From positions 1-48,411 of the forward strand of contig JAQBPB010000123.1 in assembly GCA_028287745.1 (NCBI GenBank): a stretch of DNA of 48,411 nucleotides, in the 5' to 3' direction. Of this stretch, positions 1 through 8,401 are shown piece after piece. This stretch comes from Chloroflexota bacterium. Lineage in GTDB: Bacteria; Chloroflexota; Chloroflexia; Chloroheliales; Chloroheliaceae. The position numbers and the translations under genes were made by a program. Numbering within the stretch: the stretch's first letter is position 1; each line of letters opens with the position of its first letter. The notes beneath the pieces are model-generated. The model saw only the letters and a program-made list of their open reading frames with translations, ran no database searches and was not told where the DNA came from.

Positions 1-289
1 TTGTCCAGTCAGTTCTTATATTAAGTCGAGACATTTTTATGTCCGCGAGAACTCTACCGATTTAATATAAGCCAGTCTATAAACTTTGTCAAGATTAAAT
101 CTGAAACAGATTCGTTCATTTTCCTGCCGTACCAGGGTGTAAATCCGCGAACAAGGCTAAAATCGAGGCTAAATCTCAAAAATTTACCCGGTAATTTTGT
201 ACAAAACAAACTTTTTTCTGGCTGCACCGGCTTTGTTGACCAAACTGCGCAGGTTTTTAAAAGAGCGCCGGGCGGAAATTCCCCATAGA
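1..289. other. Intergenic left edge, no gene seen
   Basis: This AT-rich stretch has stop codons in all frames and no reading frame with a ribosome binding site. Any gene to the left lies outside the window. A 5-bp inverted repeat (GACAT/ATGTC, 30-43) is too short to interpret. Confidence 0.6.
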
Positions 290-322
290 AAAACCGCCCG
301 GGCCAGTGACCGGGGCGGTTTT
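290..322 (-). terminator. Intrinsic terminator of the CHRD-like gene
   Basis: A 10-bp stem (AAAACCGCCC at 290-299 with GGGCGGTTTT at 313-322) lies 33 bases beyond the stop codon of the minus-strand gene. The A-tract of the left arm reads as a U-tract on the minus strand. Because A and T tracts flank both sides, it could also work in the other direction. Confidence 0.85.
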
Positions 323-354
323 AAGGTTATTTAAGTTAGTTACAGCCGGACGGG

Positions 355-930
355 CTATTTGCTGCGCTGCCGGACTACCCGGTAGGCTGCGCCCGCGCTA
401 ACCATGCTCACCAGCAGGGCGGCCAGTAAACCCATCGGGATGCTATCTGAGGAGCTTGCGCCGCCCATACCGGATGCGGGAGCGCCAGGCGTTCCACCGC
501 CCTGACCGGCCGAAGCAGCCGGAATATTAGCGCAGCTTACTTGCTTACCCGGCGGGTTCGAGCTGGTATGGTACTGGACATAGTGGTTACCGTCGGCCAC
601 ACTGGCAAAGGTCTGGGTTGCAACAGTGCTATCGGCACTGCCATTACCCTGGGCATCGGCCCTGATAACGCCTAAAGGAGCAATTACGCCGCCCTGCTTT
701 TCGCAGGTACCAACATGAATGTGACCGTCGTGGGCGGTGTTAGGGGCAAAGCCACTGAGTTTAACACTGACCGCAATACCGTTTCCGGACTGGCTGATAG
801 CCGCTGTACCGGTTACTTTAGAGCCCTCCACCTCTTTCATCTGCAAAGTCGTGGTTGATGTTTGGGCCATAGTTACGGTCATGGTCGCCAGGAGTAAGAA
901 AAGAACCCCGAAAACACTTAATTTTCTCAT
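355..930 (-). CDS. Exported CHRD-like protein with C-terminal membrane anchor
   Basis: The 191-residue protein starts with a signal peptide (about residues 1-23, ending in a short Ala-containing cleavage region). A beta-rich domain follows (about 27-135). Its 'HDGHIHVGTC' stretch and alternating hydrophobic pattern resemble CHRD or Cu/Zn-superoxide-dismutase-like folds, but too few metal histidines are visible to call it an SOD. A Gly/Ser/Ala-rich linker leads to PASGMGG, one hydrophobic helix (about 167-183) and a basic tail (VVRQRSK). That C-terminus resembles a sorting or anchoring signal and is shared with the protein at 42344-42853. GAGG lies 10 bases before the ATG. Its function is unknown; a surface or wall-attached role is inferred. 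Confidence 0.8.
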   Translation of the reverse strand: MRKLSVFGVLFLLLATMTVTMAQTSTTTLQMKEVEGSKVTGTAAISQSGNGIAVSVKLSGFAPNTAHDGHIHVGTCEKQGGVIAPLGVIRADAQGNGSADSTVATQTFASVADGNHYVQYHTSSNPPGKQVSCANIPAASAGQGGGTPGAPASGMGGASSSDSIPMGLLAALLVSMVSAGAAYRVVRQRSK

Positions 931-1357
931 TGGAGAATTTCCTCGTTTCGTGTCTACTATTTAACGTTAAGAAGCTAGTTTCCAGTTGGACCGGTTGGTA
1001 AAAGGAGGTTGCCAGGACGAGCTTTGCCTTTGCCCCATTGCTAAGAGGTCGGGCATATTATTAAACAAAGTCCATTTAATTTATGTAGCGGAGTTAAAGT
1101 TTAAGACGGCTTTGTTAATTCTAATATATTATACGGTATGTATAATGATTTGGAACATTCTTTTAAGCGGATTAAAGTATATTAACCAAATCTTCTCCGA
1201 TTGTTTCCACTATATAAGCCCTGAAAAGTCCGGTAGGGGTTGTTTTTATCCGGCTAATTCTATATCATTTCCACGTGGGGTAATTAAAATTCGTTAGTAA
1301 AAAAAATTGCCTGATAAGAATAAAAGGATCAGCCGAGTTACCCCGGAGGCTTATTAT
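931..1357. other. Intergenic region between divergent genes
   Basis: The region carries regulatory sequence for the CHRD-like gene (minus) and the phytoene synthase (plus). A TATAAT at 1141-1146 is the only clear -10-like box, and no good -35 sits at the right distance. A reading frame across 986-1297 has no ribosome binding site and an unlikely composition, so I do not call it. Confidence 0.5.
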
Positions 1358-2356
1358 ATGTCCCGTAAAGCACCCGTTTATTTCGAACGATCCGCCCTTT
1401 TCGCCAACCAACCTTATTGCCGCCTGGAAGACCTGGATCAAGGGGTTATTAACCAGGCTTACGAGCACTGCCGCCAGATTACCCGGCAAGGTTCTAAGAC
1501 CTTTTATTTTGGAGCCCGGTTTTTGCCTTCTTCCAAGCGCCGGGCTATGTGGGCGGTCTATAACTTCTGCCGCCTGACCGATGATATGGTGGATAAAGCG
1601 GAAAACATGGGCATCCCGGAGATTTGTGCCCGGCTGGTCGAGTGGGAAGCTGAACTCCTTCAAACTTTTGATGGTCAGGTCCGGCCCGTTAAGCTGCCTA
1701 TGGTCGCCTGGTTGCATACAGCCCGGACGTTTTCGCTGGATGCCCAGCCGCCGCTGGACCTGATCAAAGGGGTCCGCATGGATCTCGAAAAGAATCGCTA
1801 CGCCAATTTTGAAGAGTTACACCTTTACTGCTACCGGGTAGCCAGCACTGTCGGGTTGATGGCTTCAAAGGTGATGGGTTATAGCGACCCATGCGCCCTT
1901 GAATATGCCGTAAACCTGGGGATTGCCATGCAACTTACCAATATTCTGCGGGACGTTGGCGAAGATGCCCAGCTTGGCCGCATTTATTTGCCCCAGGACG
2001 AGATGGCCCAGTTTGGCTATACCGAGGCGGAGTTGCTACGCGGCGAGGTTAACCACCGTTTTATTCAGCTCATGCAGTTCCAGATAGAACGGGCCAGGCG
2101 CTACTACCGCCAATCCCTGCCCGGTATAGAATATTTACCCGAAGATTGCCGACTGTCCATTACGGTTGCCGCCCGGCTGTACAGCCGCATCCTGGATGTC
2201 ATTGAGCGTAACGGCTATGATGTCTTCACCCGGCGGGCCTTTGTGCCTAAGAAAGAAAAAGTGCGTGGCCTGGCAAGCGCCTGGCTGGGCCGGAAACTCG
2301 GGTGGCGCTGGCTGTCCCCGGCGGCGTTACCCAGCTACGAAGAAGCCGATGCTTGA
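1358..2356 (+). CDS. crtB: Phytoene/squalene synthase family protein
   Basis: The enzyme would condense two prenyl diphosphates head to head: geranylgeranyl diphosphate to phytoene, or farnesyl diphosphate to a squalene precursor. Both Asp-rich magnesium-diphosphate motifs are present. The first is DDMVD (residues 75-79, after YNFCRLT). The second is DVGED (199-203) inside 'LTNILRDVGEDAQLGRIYLP', the family signature. The length of 332 residues is normal. I chose the ATG at 1358 because GGAGG (1345-1349) sits 8 bases upstream; a TTG at 1307 in the same frame would add 17 residues but has no Shine-Dalgarno. No carotenoid or hopanoid genes are nearby, so the symbol assumes the phytoene activity typical of bacterial homologues. 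Confidence 0.9.
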   Translation: MSRKAPVYFERSALFANQPYCRLEDLDQGVINQAYEHCRQITRQGSKTFYFGARFLPSSKRRAMWAVYNFCRLTDDMVDKAENMGIPEICARLVEWEAELLQTFDGQVRPVKLPMVAWLHTARTFSLDAQPPLDLIKGVRMDLEKNRYANFEELHLYCYRVASTVGLMASKVMGYSDPCALEYAVNLGIAMQLTNILRDVGEDAQLGRIYLPQDEMAQFGYTEAELLRGEVNHRFIQLMQFQIERARRYYRQSLPGIEYLPEDCRLSITVAARLYSRILDVIERNGYDVFTRRAFVPKKEKVRGLASAWLGRKLGWRWLSPAALPSYEEADA

Positions 2357-2524
2357 AAAATCGGTCCGGTTAAGTCGAGGCATAGAAAAAAATAATACAC
2401 TTGGGTCAGGAATATCCCGGCAATAAGCGAAAAATACAAACTTTGGGCGGTCCTTCCTCGTATACTTTGTAGAGGCTATGGGTGACCCATTTGTATTACC
2501 CAATTCACTGGAAAGAGAACAAAG

Positions 2525-2863
2525 ATGTTAGGAATGTTGCGCTTGCGCTGGTTAATTAGCCTGTTGCCCCGGACTATTACCTATTTTCTAAGCGAAAAAG
2601 TACCTTTTTATTACAAACTTACCTTGCTAATCCCGGTCCTCTGGGCTTTTACGCCTATCGCCCGCATAACCAACGTCTTTCCCATCCTGGGTATCCTGGA
2701 CGAATTTACGGTTATCCTGCTGACAATGGCGCTCTTTACCTGGCTGGTTGGCCGCTATGAGCTTCGCAAAAATCCGCCTGCCGACGGTAAAACCGCCCCG
2801 GTTGAGGTAATCGAGGGGGATTTTTACGTTAATGATAAGCCCTCTAGCGGCAAGCCCCGCTAA
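2525..2863 (+). CDS. Small DUF1232 (YkvA)-like membrane protein
   Basis: The 112-residue protein has two hydrophobic segments around residues 28-75. The stretch 'YYKLTLLIPVLWAFTPIARI' followed by 'FPILGILDEFTVILL' matches the pattern of DUF1232/YkvA proteins (Y-K-L ... SPIDLIPD ... P-x-L-G-x-L-D-D), though the usual acidic PIDLIPD is changed to PIARITN. The C-terminal third is hydrophilic. It has an AAAGAG-type ribosome site and follows the phytoene synthase by 168 bases, so it probably has its own promoter. The function of the family is not established. Confidence 0.7.
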   Translation: MLGMLRLRWLISLLPRTITYFLSEKVPFYYKLTLLIPVLWAFTPIARITNVFPILGILDEFTVILLTMALFTWLVGRYELRKNPPADGKTAPVEVIEGDFYVNDKPSSGKPR

Positions 2864-2890
2864 ATCTCAACTGGTTTAATCTAATCCGGC

Positions 2891-3835
2891 CTAACCGGCC
2901 GCCGCTTCCAGGGCGCCGCTGTGCTGGGGATTGAATTGCAGGACCGACCGGAAAAGTTTACGGGCCTGGTCGGGCCGCCCGGCGTCGCGGTAGGCCAGAC
3001 CCAGGTAATAAAGCCCTTCAACATAAAGACTCTGGGTCGTGTCATCTTCCAGGGCTTCCGGGGCCAGGTCCAGGCCATTGCGCAGGCTCCGCAAAGCCGC
3101 CGCGTTTTCTCCCATGTTGTATTCGACAAAGCCTAACTTGAGCAATAGAATCCACTGTTCCGGCTCAAGTTCGGTGGCACGCTGGAAGGCTGCCCGGGCT
3201 TTGGGCAAATCCTCTACCATCAAATGGGTTTCACCAACCTCATAAAGCAAATTCGCGCTGGTCGGTTCCAGCAGGAAAGCCGCTTCAAATTCTTGCAAAG
3301 CACCTGGCAGGTCGCGCCGGTCACGTAACAGGCGGGCCAGTTCAAAATGGGGCGTGGCAGCCAGCGGGTTTAATTCAATCGAAAGCCGGTAGTAACGGAT
3401 AGCGTCTTCCGGGTCGTCCCGCAGCAGAGCCGCGATATAAAAAGCCGCTTCGGCCGAAAGCTGGTCCTGCTCCAGGTCAAGGGCTTTTTGAAAGAAACGC
3501 TGGCCCTGGTAGGGTTCCTGGGTTTCTAAAGCTCTCTGGCCTTCCAGCAAGTAGTAGCGGGCCAGGAAGCGGTCGTACTCGGTAATTTCCGGCGAAAGCA
3601 GTTTGAGCGCCTCAATCCCGGCCGCGAAAGCGGCGGGCGCAATCTGGCCCCCCTTTAGTTCTTCGTCCAGGTCGGTCTTGAAGATTGGCACCAGGCCGGG
3701 CAATTCCAGCCGCTGCCGCACTTCATCTTTTAGCTCTATAAACACCAGCCCGCGCGAAATAGCGGCCTGTGAAACACCATCTTTAGTCCCACTAAATGGG
3801 TTCGCCGGTTGGGGCGCTTTAGGTTTTTCGTCCAT
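2891..3835 (-). CDS. Tetratricopeptide-repeat protein
   Basis: The protein is about 314 residues and almost entirely helical TPR units. The pattern A-x2-Y-Y-x3-I-x-L-N-P is seen repeatedly (for example 'AIRYYRLSIELNPLAATPHF' and 'RKLFRSVLQFNPQHSGAL'). TPRs are protein-interaction scaffolds; there is no signal peptide or membrane segment, so it is likely cytoplasmic. The ATG used here (3835) overlaps the end of the upstream GNAT gene by 17 bases, suggesting translational coupling. An in-frame ATG at 3886 would overlap by 68 bases and lacks a ribosome site. The two genes appear to form one operon; the partner bound by the TPR is unknown. Confidence 0.85.
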   Translation of the reverse strand: MDEKPKAPQPANPFSGTKDGVSQAAISRGLVFIELKDEVRQRLELPGLVPIFKTDLDEELKGGQIAPAAFAAGIEALKLLSPEITEYDRFLARYYLLEGQRALETQEPYQGQRFFQKALDLEQDQLSAEAAFYIAALLRDDPEDAIRYYRLSIELNPLAATPHFELARLLRDRRDLPGALQEFEAAFLLEPTSANLLYEVGETHLMVEDLPKARAAFQRATELEPEQWILLLKLGFVEYNMGENAAALRSLRNGLDLAPEALEDDTTQSLYVEGLYYLGLAYRDAGRPDQARKLFRSVLQFNPQHSGALEAAAG

Positions 3836-4472
3836 TATTTTTGATAATTGGTCCCATGCCAAGTTGTCGCCGTTTATAATAATCATTTCGGCGGAGTATC
3901 ATATCGTAAAAGAGGGTTTCCACCCAGGCTCCGTGGCGGCGGAAGAATTGGCGGATATCCTTGTAATAATCATTACTAAATACGCTGTAATCGTCGAAAT
4001 GGCCCCAGTGTTCGCCAATATAGGTAAAGCCGCATTTCTCATAGACGCGCTGGGCCCGCCGGTTGTATCCAGCCACGTCCAGAATCATAGCATCAAAGTG
4101 CAGAAAGTCGAAATAATAACCCAGGAAGGTCCAAAGGCAATCGGTGCCAAGCCCAAAATCGAGCGCTTCCGGGCGTAGCGTAATCCCCAGGACAGCGTGG
4201 GTCTTCTGGCGGTCAATATTACGGAGTGTCAGCAAGCCTACCAGGCGGCCCTCAAAGTCATCCACCGCGAACATCATGTAGTCCTGGCGGTTCAACCGTT
4301 CGTAATACCAGGCATCGCGCTCGTACCGGCTCATCTGCCTGGGGTAGCTGGAAGTATAGAGCGGGTCGGGATGCATCGGCCATTCCATCCAGTGGTCAAC
4401 ATCCTCCCGGCTAAACTGCCGGATCTGGCTTTTTTGACCCCGGGCCAAAACTTTATTATCGGTCATTGCCAT
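3819..4472 (-). CDS. GNAT-family N-acetyltransferase
   Basis: The 217-residue protein has the RimJ/RimL-like GNAT layout. An N-terminal substrate half precedes a beta strand with acetyl-CoA contacts (about 91-112, 'LGITLRPEALDFGLGTDCL'). The diagnostic end of the fold is 'NRRAQRVYEKCGFTYIG' (about 134-150), in which N-x-x-A-x-x-x-Y-E-K-x-G-F is the family signature. A C-terminal tail of about 50 residues rich in Tyr and Arg is extra. AAGGA lies 10 bases before the ATG, and a good promoter lies at 4557-4586. The acceptor (protein amine or small molecule) cannot be read from sequence. It is followed by an overlapping TPR gene. Confidence 0.85.
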   Translation of the reverse strand: MAMTDNKVLARGQKSQIRQFSREDVDHWMEWPMHPDPLYTSSYPRQMSRYERDAWYYERLNRQDYMMFAVDDFEGRLVGLLTLRNIDRQKTHAVLGITLRPEALDFGLGTDCLWTFLGYYFDFLHFDAMILDVAGYNRRAQRVYEKCGFTYIGEHWGHFDDYSVFSNDYYKDIRQFFRRHGAWVETLFYDMILRRNDYYKRRQLGMGPIIKNNGRKT

Positions 4473-4556
4473 AAAGATTTCGTCCTTATATTTTAAGGTT
4501 CCAGCCTTCCCGGTCCCGGTGGCCCAAGAAGATAGCTTGCTTGCGGGCTAGTTCAG

Positions 4557-4586
4557 ATTATACCAACCTTGCACCCTTTTTGTACA
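4557..4586 (-). promoter_or_regulatory. Extended -10 promoter for the GNAT-TPR operon
   Basis: Read on the minus strand, TGTACA (4586-4581), an 18-base spacer and TATAAT (4562-4557) are present. TGG directly before the -10 makes an extended -10. The predicted start near 4550 leaves about 78 bases of leader before the GNAT ATG. Confidence 0.6.
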
Positions 4587-4721
4587 CAATTTGCCGGGTA
4601 TATTGCAATTATTGTCCGGATAACAACCCACCGGTGGTTAACACTTCGGCCGAAAATAAAATATAAGAACTGTAAATGATAAAAGTCTTACTTTTAACAG
4701 CAGCGGTAATCCGTAAAAACA

Positions 4722-4756
4722 ATAAGCGCACCTTTATAACAACAGGGTGCGCTTAT
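4722..4756 (-). terminator. Intrinsic terminator of the PRC-barrel gene
   Basis: An 11-bp stem (ATAAGCGCACC with GGTGCGCTTAT) encloses a 13-base loop, 17 bases beyond the PRC gene stop. On the minus strand it is followed by TGTTTTTA. The rest of the 4473-4772 gap contains only this hairpin and the GNAT promoter. Confidence 0.85.
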
Positions 4757-4772
4757 CACTTACCGGCTAAAC

Positions 4773-5546
4773 TCAGGCGTTATCAACCCGGAAAGTAGCT
4801 CCTTCCGAGTGGTCGCCGGTTACGGGAGCATTTTTGAAGTCATTTTTGGTTAACTTCACGTAAACCTCGTCCTGGGTAGCGCTTTCGACCATTTCAATCG
4901 GTACGGTATAGTCATCCAGGATGAATAAGCCTTTCTCTACCACAAAACTGCTTATCCGGCCGTTAGCGGGGTCAAGATTAACCTCTTTTATCTTGCCGAT
5001 GTGGCCGTCCAGGGCTTCGACATTGGCGCCTTCCCGGATAATCAGGGAGTCTTCCGGCACGTTAAGGGTTTCCTGTACCGGCGCTCCTACCGGCCCAATG
5101 GCATTGCCGAACAGGCCGTTAGAAGTCCCTTCCAGGCCTAAAACGGCCCCGTTGGTCAGGGTCGGGTTTAGCGGGTCAAGGGTGTCAACCGAATTATTGT
5201 ATAAATTTGGCGCTACCGGAAGTGGGTTATCGCCGTAATAATTCTGGCTAGGGGTAGTGACCGGGTTAGCATTTGTATTCAAGTTTACAAATTCGCGGTC
5301 AACAAAGTCAGGCAAATTCATCAATTGTGCCCGGTCAAGGTTAAGGTTGACCGTGTTGCCGTCCTCCGCTACTCTATTCAAGCGGCCGCTTTCGACCACA
5401 ATCTGGCGCGAGGCGGTATCATCTTCCTCGACTACCAGGTGGGTTATCAGGTTGGTAGTGGGGTCCGCCACCAGGGATTTTACCGTGCCAAGGCTTTCAT
5501 CATTAAAGCCGGTTACTCTGGCACCCAGATGCAAGTTGGTGAGCAT
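4773..5546 (-). CDS. PRC-barrel domain protein with two barrels
   Basis: The 257-residue protein has one PRC-type beta barrel at each end: about 1-75 ('LGARVTGFNDESLGTVKSLV ... LVVEE') and about 175-240 ('GANVEALDGHIGKIKEVNLD ... FVVEKGLF'). Between them is a low-complexity Asn/Pro-rich linker. PRC barrels occur in RimM, photosynthetic reaction-centre H subunits and small soluble proteins of unknown role. I chose the ATG at 5546 because AAGGAG lies 6 bases upstream; a longer frame reaching 5648 lacks a ribosome site. There is no signal peptide, so it is probably cytoplasmic. It is monocistronic, ending at a strong terminator. Confidence 0.85.
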   Translation of the reverse strand: MLTNLHLGARVTGFNDESLGTVKSLVADPTTNLITHLVVEEDDTASRQIVVESGRLNRVAEDGNTVNLNLDRAQLMNLPDFVDREFVNLNTNANPVTTPSQNYYGDNPLPVAPNLYNNSVDTLDPLNPTLTNGAVLGLEGTSNGLFGNAIGPVGAPVQETLNVPEDSLIIREGANVEALDGHIGKIKEVNLDPANGRISSFVVEKGLFILDDYTVPIEMVESATQDEVYVKLTKNDFKNAPVTGDHSEGATFRVDNA

Positions 5547-5704
5547 AATTTTCTCCTTACCCTGTTCATAAAGAACCTTCAAGGTTATAAATTGTCCCTG
5601 TACTCTAAAACTCCGGTACAACTCCCGCCGTCTTTTACAGGCAGGCAAACTTACTTTGTTATCTTTCTTCTCAAATCTTTTGCATATTAAATGCCACCAA
5701 CCAA

Positions 5705-5727
5705 AAAACCGGCCAGGGGCCGGTTTT
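5705..5727 (-). terminator. Intrinsic terminator after bactofilin
   Basis: A 10-bp stem (AAAACCGGCC with GGCCGGTTTT) and 3-base loop sit about 48 bases past the bactofilin stop. The A-tract gives a U-run on the minus strand. Confidence 0.85.
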
Positions 5728-5774
5728 GGGTAGTGCTATCAAATTTAAGTTGGACTGGGTAGCAGCTTCGAGGA

Positions 5775-6206
5775 TTAGCGCGGACCTTCCAGCAAGAACT
5801 GGTCGGCGTCGTCGTCCCCGGCCATGCGGGTCTGGCCGTGGTGGCGGCCGCCCTCTTCGATGTAGAGCGTGATTGATTCAATATCGCCCAAAACCTTGCC
5901 GCTGGCGATAATCTCCAACCGGTCGTGCGCCAGAATATTACCTTTGACCTTACCGGCCACCAGCACGTTACGAGCTACTATATCGGCAGCGACCTGTCCG
6001 GTCCGACCTACGATTACGTTGCCCGCTGTTTCAATTTTGCCTTCAAAGAGTCCGTCAATACGGATATTGCCCTCGGCTTTAAGCACGCCCTGCATGCTGA
6101 CCGAGCTACCGATACTTGTTTCGATAATCTCATCCGCGCGGACGTTGCTGCCCTGGGGGATAGCCAGGTCATTTCCTTGCGGTTTCTTATTATTACCGCC
6201 AAACAT
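5775..6206 (-). CDS. Bactofilin, polymer-forming cytoskeletal protein
   Basis: The 143-residue protein has the bactofilin core, a right-handed beta helix made of short V/I-x-G-x-I/V-x-G repeats. Examples are 'GNIRIDGLFEGKIETAGNVI', 'GQVAADIVARNVLVAGKVKG' and 'HDRLEIIASGKVLGDIES' (about residues 40-120). Short disordered tails flank it, as in known bactofilins. These proteins polymerise without nucleotide and scaffold cell-wall enzymes. The gene lies 135 bases downstream of an M23 endopeptidase on the same strand, a pairing known for bactofilins in several phyla. An AAAGGA ribosome site lies about 10 bases upstream. The C-terminal tail is acidic (GDDDAD). Confidence 0.93.
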   Translation of the reverse strand: MFGGNNKKPQGNDLAIPQGSNVRADEIIETSIGSSVSMQGVLKAEGNIRIDGLFEGKIETAGNVIVGRTGQVAADIVARNVLVAGKVKGNILAHDRLEIIASGKVLGDIESITLYIEEGGRHHGQTRMAGDDDADQFLLEGPR

Positions 6207-6341
6207 CTAATAATTATCCTTTCTTCCGAGACCGGGACCGGCTTGGTTCACGGTTAGAGTTGCCGGTTGCTTGCCTGAAAGTCCCAGGGGAGCTTACCGG
6301 TCCAACCAGTTTAGAAAATAAATCAATTAGTGTTAGCTTTG

Positions 6342-7475
6342 TCAGTAAAGCTTAACTGTCAACACGGTATTAGGGTCGATGGGCGTACCCTTCTGGTGTA
6401 CTTCATAGTGGATATGCGGCCCGGTACTCGCTCCTGTGTTACCTGAGAGGGCAATTATATCACCTTTATGGACATTTTGCCCAACTTTGACCAGTACCCG
6501 GTTATTGTGACCGTAAAGGGTCAGCCAGCCGCCCTGGTGCGCTATATCTACCCGGTTGCCATAGCCGGGATCGTACCCGGTATGAGTGACCACCCCATCT
6601 TTTGTCGCGGCCACCGGAGTACCCTCAAAACAGCCCAGGTCAATGCCGTAGTGCATCTGCCTGGCTCCACTCACAAAGGGGCTGTCGCGCCAGCCGAAAG
6701 GGCTGGTCAGGACACAATTAGCCGGAAGGCCGGTGGGCGGCCCGCTGCTATCCAGACCAAAACCAGTGCCAGCCGTAGCGGCAGGCGCCAGAACGGCGGG
6801 CCGGTTAGTACTGGGGCCAAGCTGGATATCCAGGCTGCTTTTCTGGGCGCTAAAGCTTTGCTGGAAAGTGCCGACCTGGATATCCTGGGTAGCCAGGTTC
6901 AATTTGTCGTTCGTCAGGCGCTTATTGATATTCTCCAGGTCGCTAAGAGCCTGGGTATACTGGGCCGTATAAGAGCGAATCTGGGCCGTATCTATTTTAG
7001 GGGCGGTATTACCACCGGCCAGGCCACCACTTCGGGCAGTAGGGGCGGGGGCGGCGCTGCCAGGGTTGTTAAGCGTACCGGGCGGTAGTTTCTGCTCAAT
7101 TTCTCTGGCAAGTTGTTGCAGGTTTTTGAGGTTGTTGGAGAGTTCGCCTACCCGGGCTTCCAATTCGGCAACATCTTTCTTGCGCGCATCGTTATCGCGC
7201 TGTAATTCGAGCAACCGGTTCTGGCCGAGCTGGATGAGTTTGGCCTGTTCCTGCTCCCGGGTGCTGGAACTGTTCAGCAGGGATAAATTATCGCCCCGGC
7301 TGCGGCTTGATTGACCATCCAACAGGTTGTATAGGGTTATGCTGGCAAGAGCCACTACAACGATAGTTACAATCAAACCCAGACCAAAGACCCAGCGGTT
7401 AAGATTAATCCGCAGGGGTGGCTTTTCGGTGGAAGTAACCAGGGTAATGGCAAGAACCGGTTTTTTCTTTGCCAA
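6342..7475 (-). CDS. Membrane-anchored M23 (LytM) peptidoglycan endopeptidase
   Basis: The 377-residue protein has a short basic cytoplasmic N-terminus, one membrane helix (about 28-50), a coiled coil (about 70-130) and a Pro/Ala linker. A second helical segment (about 160-215) and a C-terminal LytM domain (about 255-370) follow. All zinc and catalytic residues are visible: H275-x3-D279, H323, and H354-x-H356. The enzyme would cut peptide cross-links outside the membrane. I chose the TTG start at 7475 because CGGAG lies 7 bases upstream, and a consensus promoter is at 7539-7567. The coiled coil and the downstream bactofilin suggest that the filament positions the enzyme, as described for bactofilin-M23 pairs. 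Confidence 0.92.
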   Translation of the reverse strand: MAKKKPVLAITLVTSTEKPPLRINLNRWVFGLGLIVTIVVVALASITLYNLLDGQSSRSRGDNLSLLNSSSTREQEQAKLIQLGQNRLLELQRDNDARKKDVAELEARVGELSNNLKNLQQLAREIEQKLPPGTLNNPGSAAPAPTARSGGLAGGNTAPKIDTAQIRSYTAQYTQALSDLENINKRLTNDKLNLATQDIQVGTFQQSFSAQKSSLDIQLGPSTNRPAVLAPAATAGTGFGLDSSGPPTGLPANCVLTSPFGWRDSPFVSGARQMHYGIDLGCFEGTPVAATKDGVVTHTGYDPGYGNRVDIAHQGGWLTLYGHNNRVLVKVGQNVHKGDIIALSGNTGASTGPHIHYEVHQKGTPIDPNTVLTVKLY

Positions 7476-7538
7476 TTTGAAGCTCCGTGAGAGAAATAGT
7501 GCTTTTATTAAGGATAAAATGAAAATTAACTTGTCATA

Positions 7539-7567
7539 AATATAGTCAATTCGAGTTGATATGTCAA
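7539..7567 (-). promoter_or_regulatory. Sigma-70-type promoter for the M23 gene
   Basis: On the minus strand TTGACA (7567-7562), a 17-base spacer and TATATT (7544-7539) give a near-consensus promoter. The predicted start near 7532 leaves about 57 bases of leader. Three GTTGA/GTCAA half-sites lie inside the spacer and -35, possibly an operator. Confidence 0.8.
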
Positions 7568-7616
7568 CTCTTTTAGGCTATCCATGATAGGATATTAGTA
7601 CTCAACTTACTATTTC

Positions 7617-8156
7617 TTAACTGACTCCGACCCGGTACTCATAGACCAGCGTGCCGCCCAGCCAGCCGGTCGTTACCAGCAAAAGTAAACCCAGCAGGGC
7701 CAGTACCAGCGAAAGCCAGTCCAGGCGGTGAGTTTTAGCCTCTTCTAGCGGGACCGTTTGAACGAGTCTGGAATTTGGTTCGGGGGCAGCCGCAACTTGC
7801 GGGGAATGGGTAATCTGGGCCGGGGCAACCGAGGGTGGCAATACGACAAAGCGGCGGTACAGCAGCGCCCCATAAATTACCAGCAAAGACACCCCGGTGA
7901 GGATATGAAAGACCGCGATGATAATCCAGCCTTCGCGGGCCAGGGTCTTGGGGCTAGCTTGCATGTCAAACAGGCCGGTAATAATCGTCAGGACTAGACC
8001 GGCATAACCCAGGCCCATGACGCCGTTAATAAAGCCTTCGAATGCGGCGCTATTCTTGCGGGTAACACCAGGCCAGACCAGCCCTATAACCAGGGCGGCC
8101 GTACCGGCCAGCAATAGGGCTACCGGAAAATGCAGCAGCAGGGGATGGAGAACCAT
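7617..8156 (-). CDS. DUF2231 four-helix membrane protein
   Basis: The 179-residue protein opens with 'HPLLLHFPVALLLAG', the hallmark of DUF2231 (HPxxVHFPIAL). It has four membrane helices (about 8-27, 48-66, 78-100, 148-168). The histidines near the first helix could bind haem or metal, which is inference from the family pattern. A 40-residue hydrophilic insert separates helices 3 and 4. No clear Shine-Dalgarno precedes the ATG. The gene is separated from the M23 gene by that gene's own promoter. The role of the family is unknown. Confidence 0.85.
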   Translation of the reverse strand: MVLHPLLLHFPVALLLAGTAALVIGLVWPGVTRKNSAAFEGFINGVMGLGYAGLVLTIITGLFDMQASPKTLAREGWIIIAVFHILTGVSLLVIYGALLYRRFVVLPPSVAPAQITHSPQVAAAPEPNSRLVQTVPLEEAKTHRLDWLSLVLALLGLLLLVTTGWLGGTLVYEYRVGVS

Positions 8157-8317
8157 ATCAGGCTAAAACCAATCTTTGTTTAGCTACAGTCTTTGGAAAA
8201 GTGGTTATATTATGCGGGAGCCCGCTCTTGCGGTCAAGTAACCGAAATAGCCGTAATGGGTCTTTATTTTAAGAGGGAATCAGGTTTATAATGGAGAAGT
8301 GGGTGGGTAGATTGTGA

Positions 8318-8390
8318 TGGGCAGTAAGGGACTCGAACCCCTGACAGCCACGGTGTAAGCGTGGTGCTCTACCAACTGAGCTAACTGCCC
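8318..8390 (-). tRNA. tRNA-Val (anticodon TAC)
   Basis: A full cloverleaf reads on the minus strand. The acceptor stem is GGGCAGT/ACTGCCC, the D arm GCTC-AGTTGGTA-GAGC, and the anticodon stem CCACG/CGTGG with loop CTTACAC (anticodon TAC). The variable loop has 5 bases, and the T arm is AGGGG-TTCGAAC-CCCTT. The discriminator is A. CCA is not encoded, so it must be added after transcription. A perfect promoter lies just upstream. Confidence 0.97.
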
Positions 8391-8401
8391 AAAGCCAGAG
8401 C

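Noticed and set aside
1141..1146. TATAAT as the phytoene synthase promoter
   Set aside because: No acceptable -35 lies 16-18 bases upstream and the leader would exceed 200 bases, so it was not listed as a promoter.
986..1297. 103-residue reading frame on the plus strand
   Set aside because: No ribosome site, non-ATG start, unusual composition and a position in a divergent promoter region. It looks like chance in AT-rich DNA.
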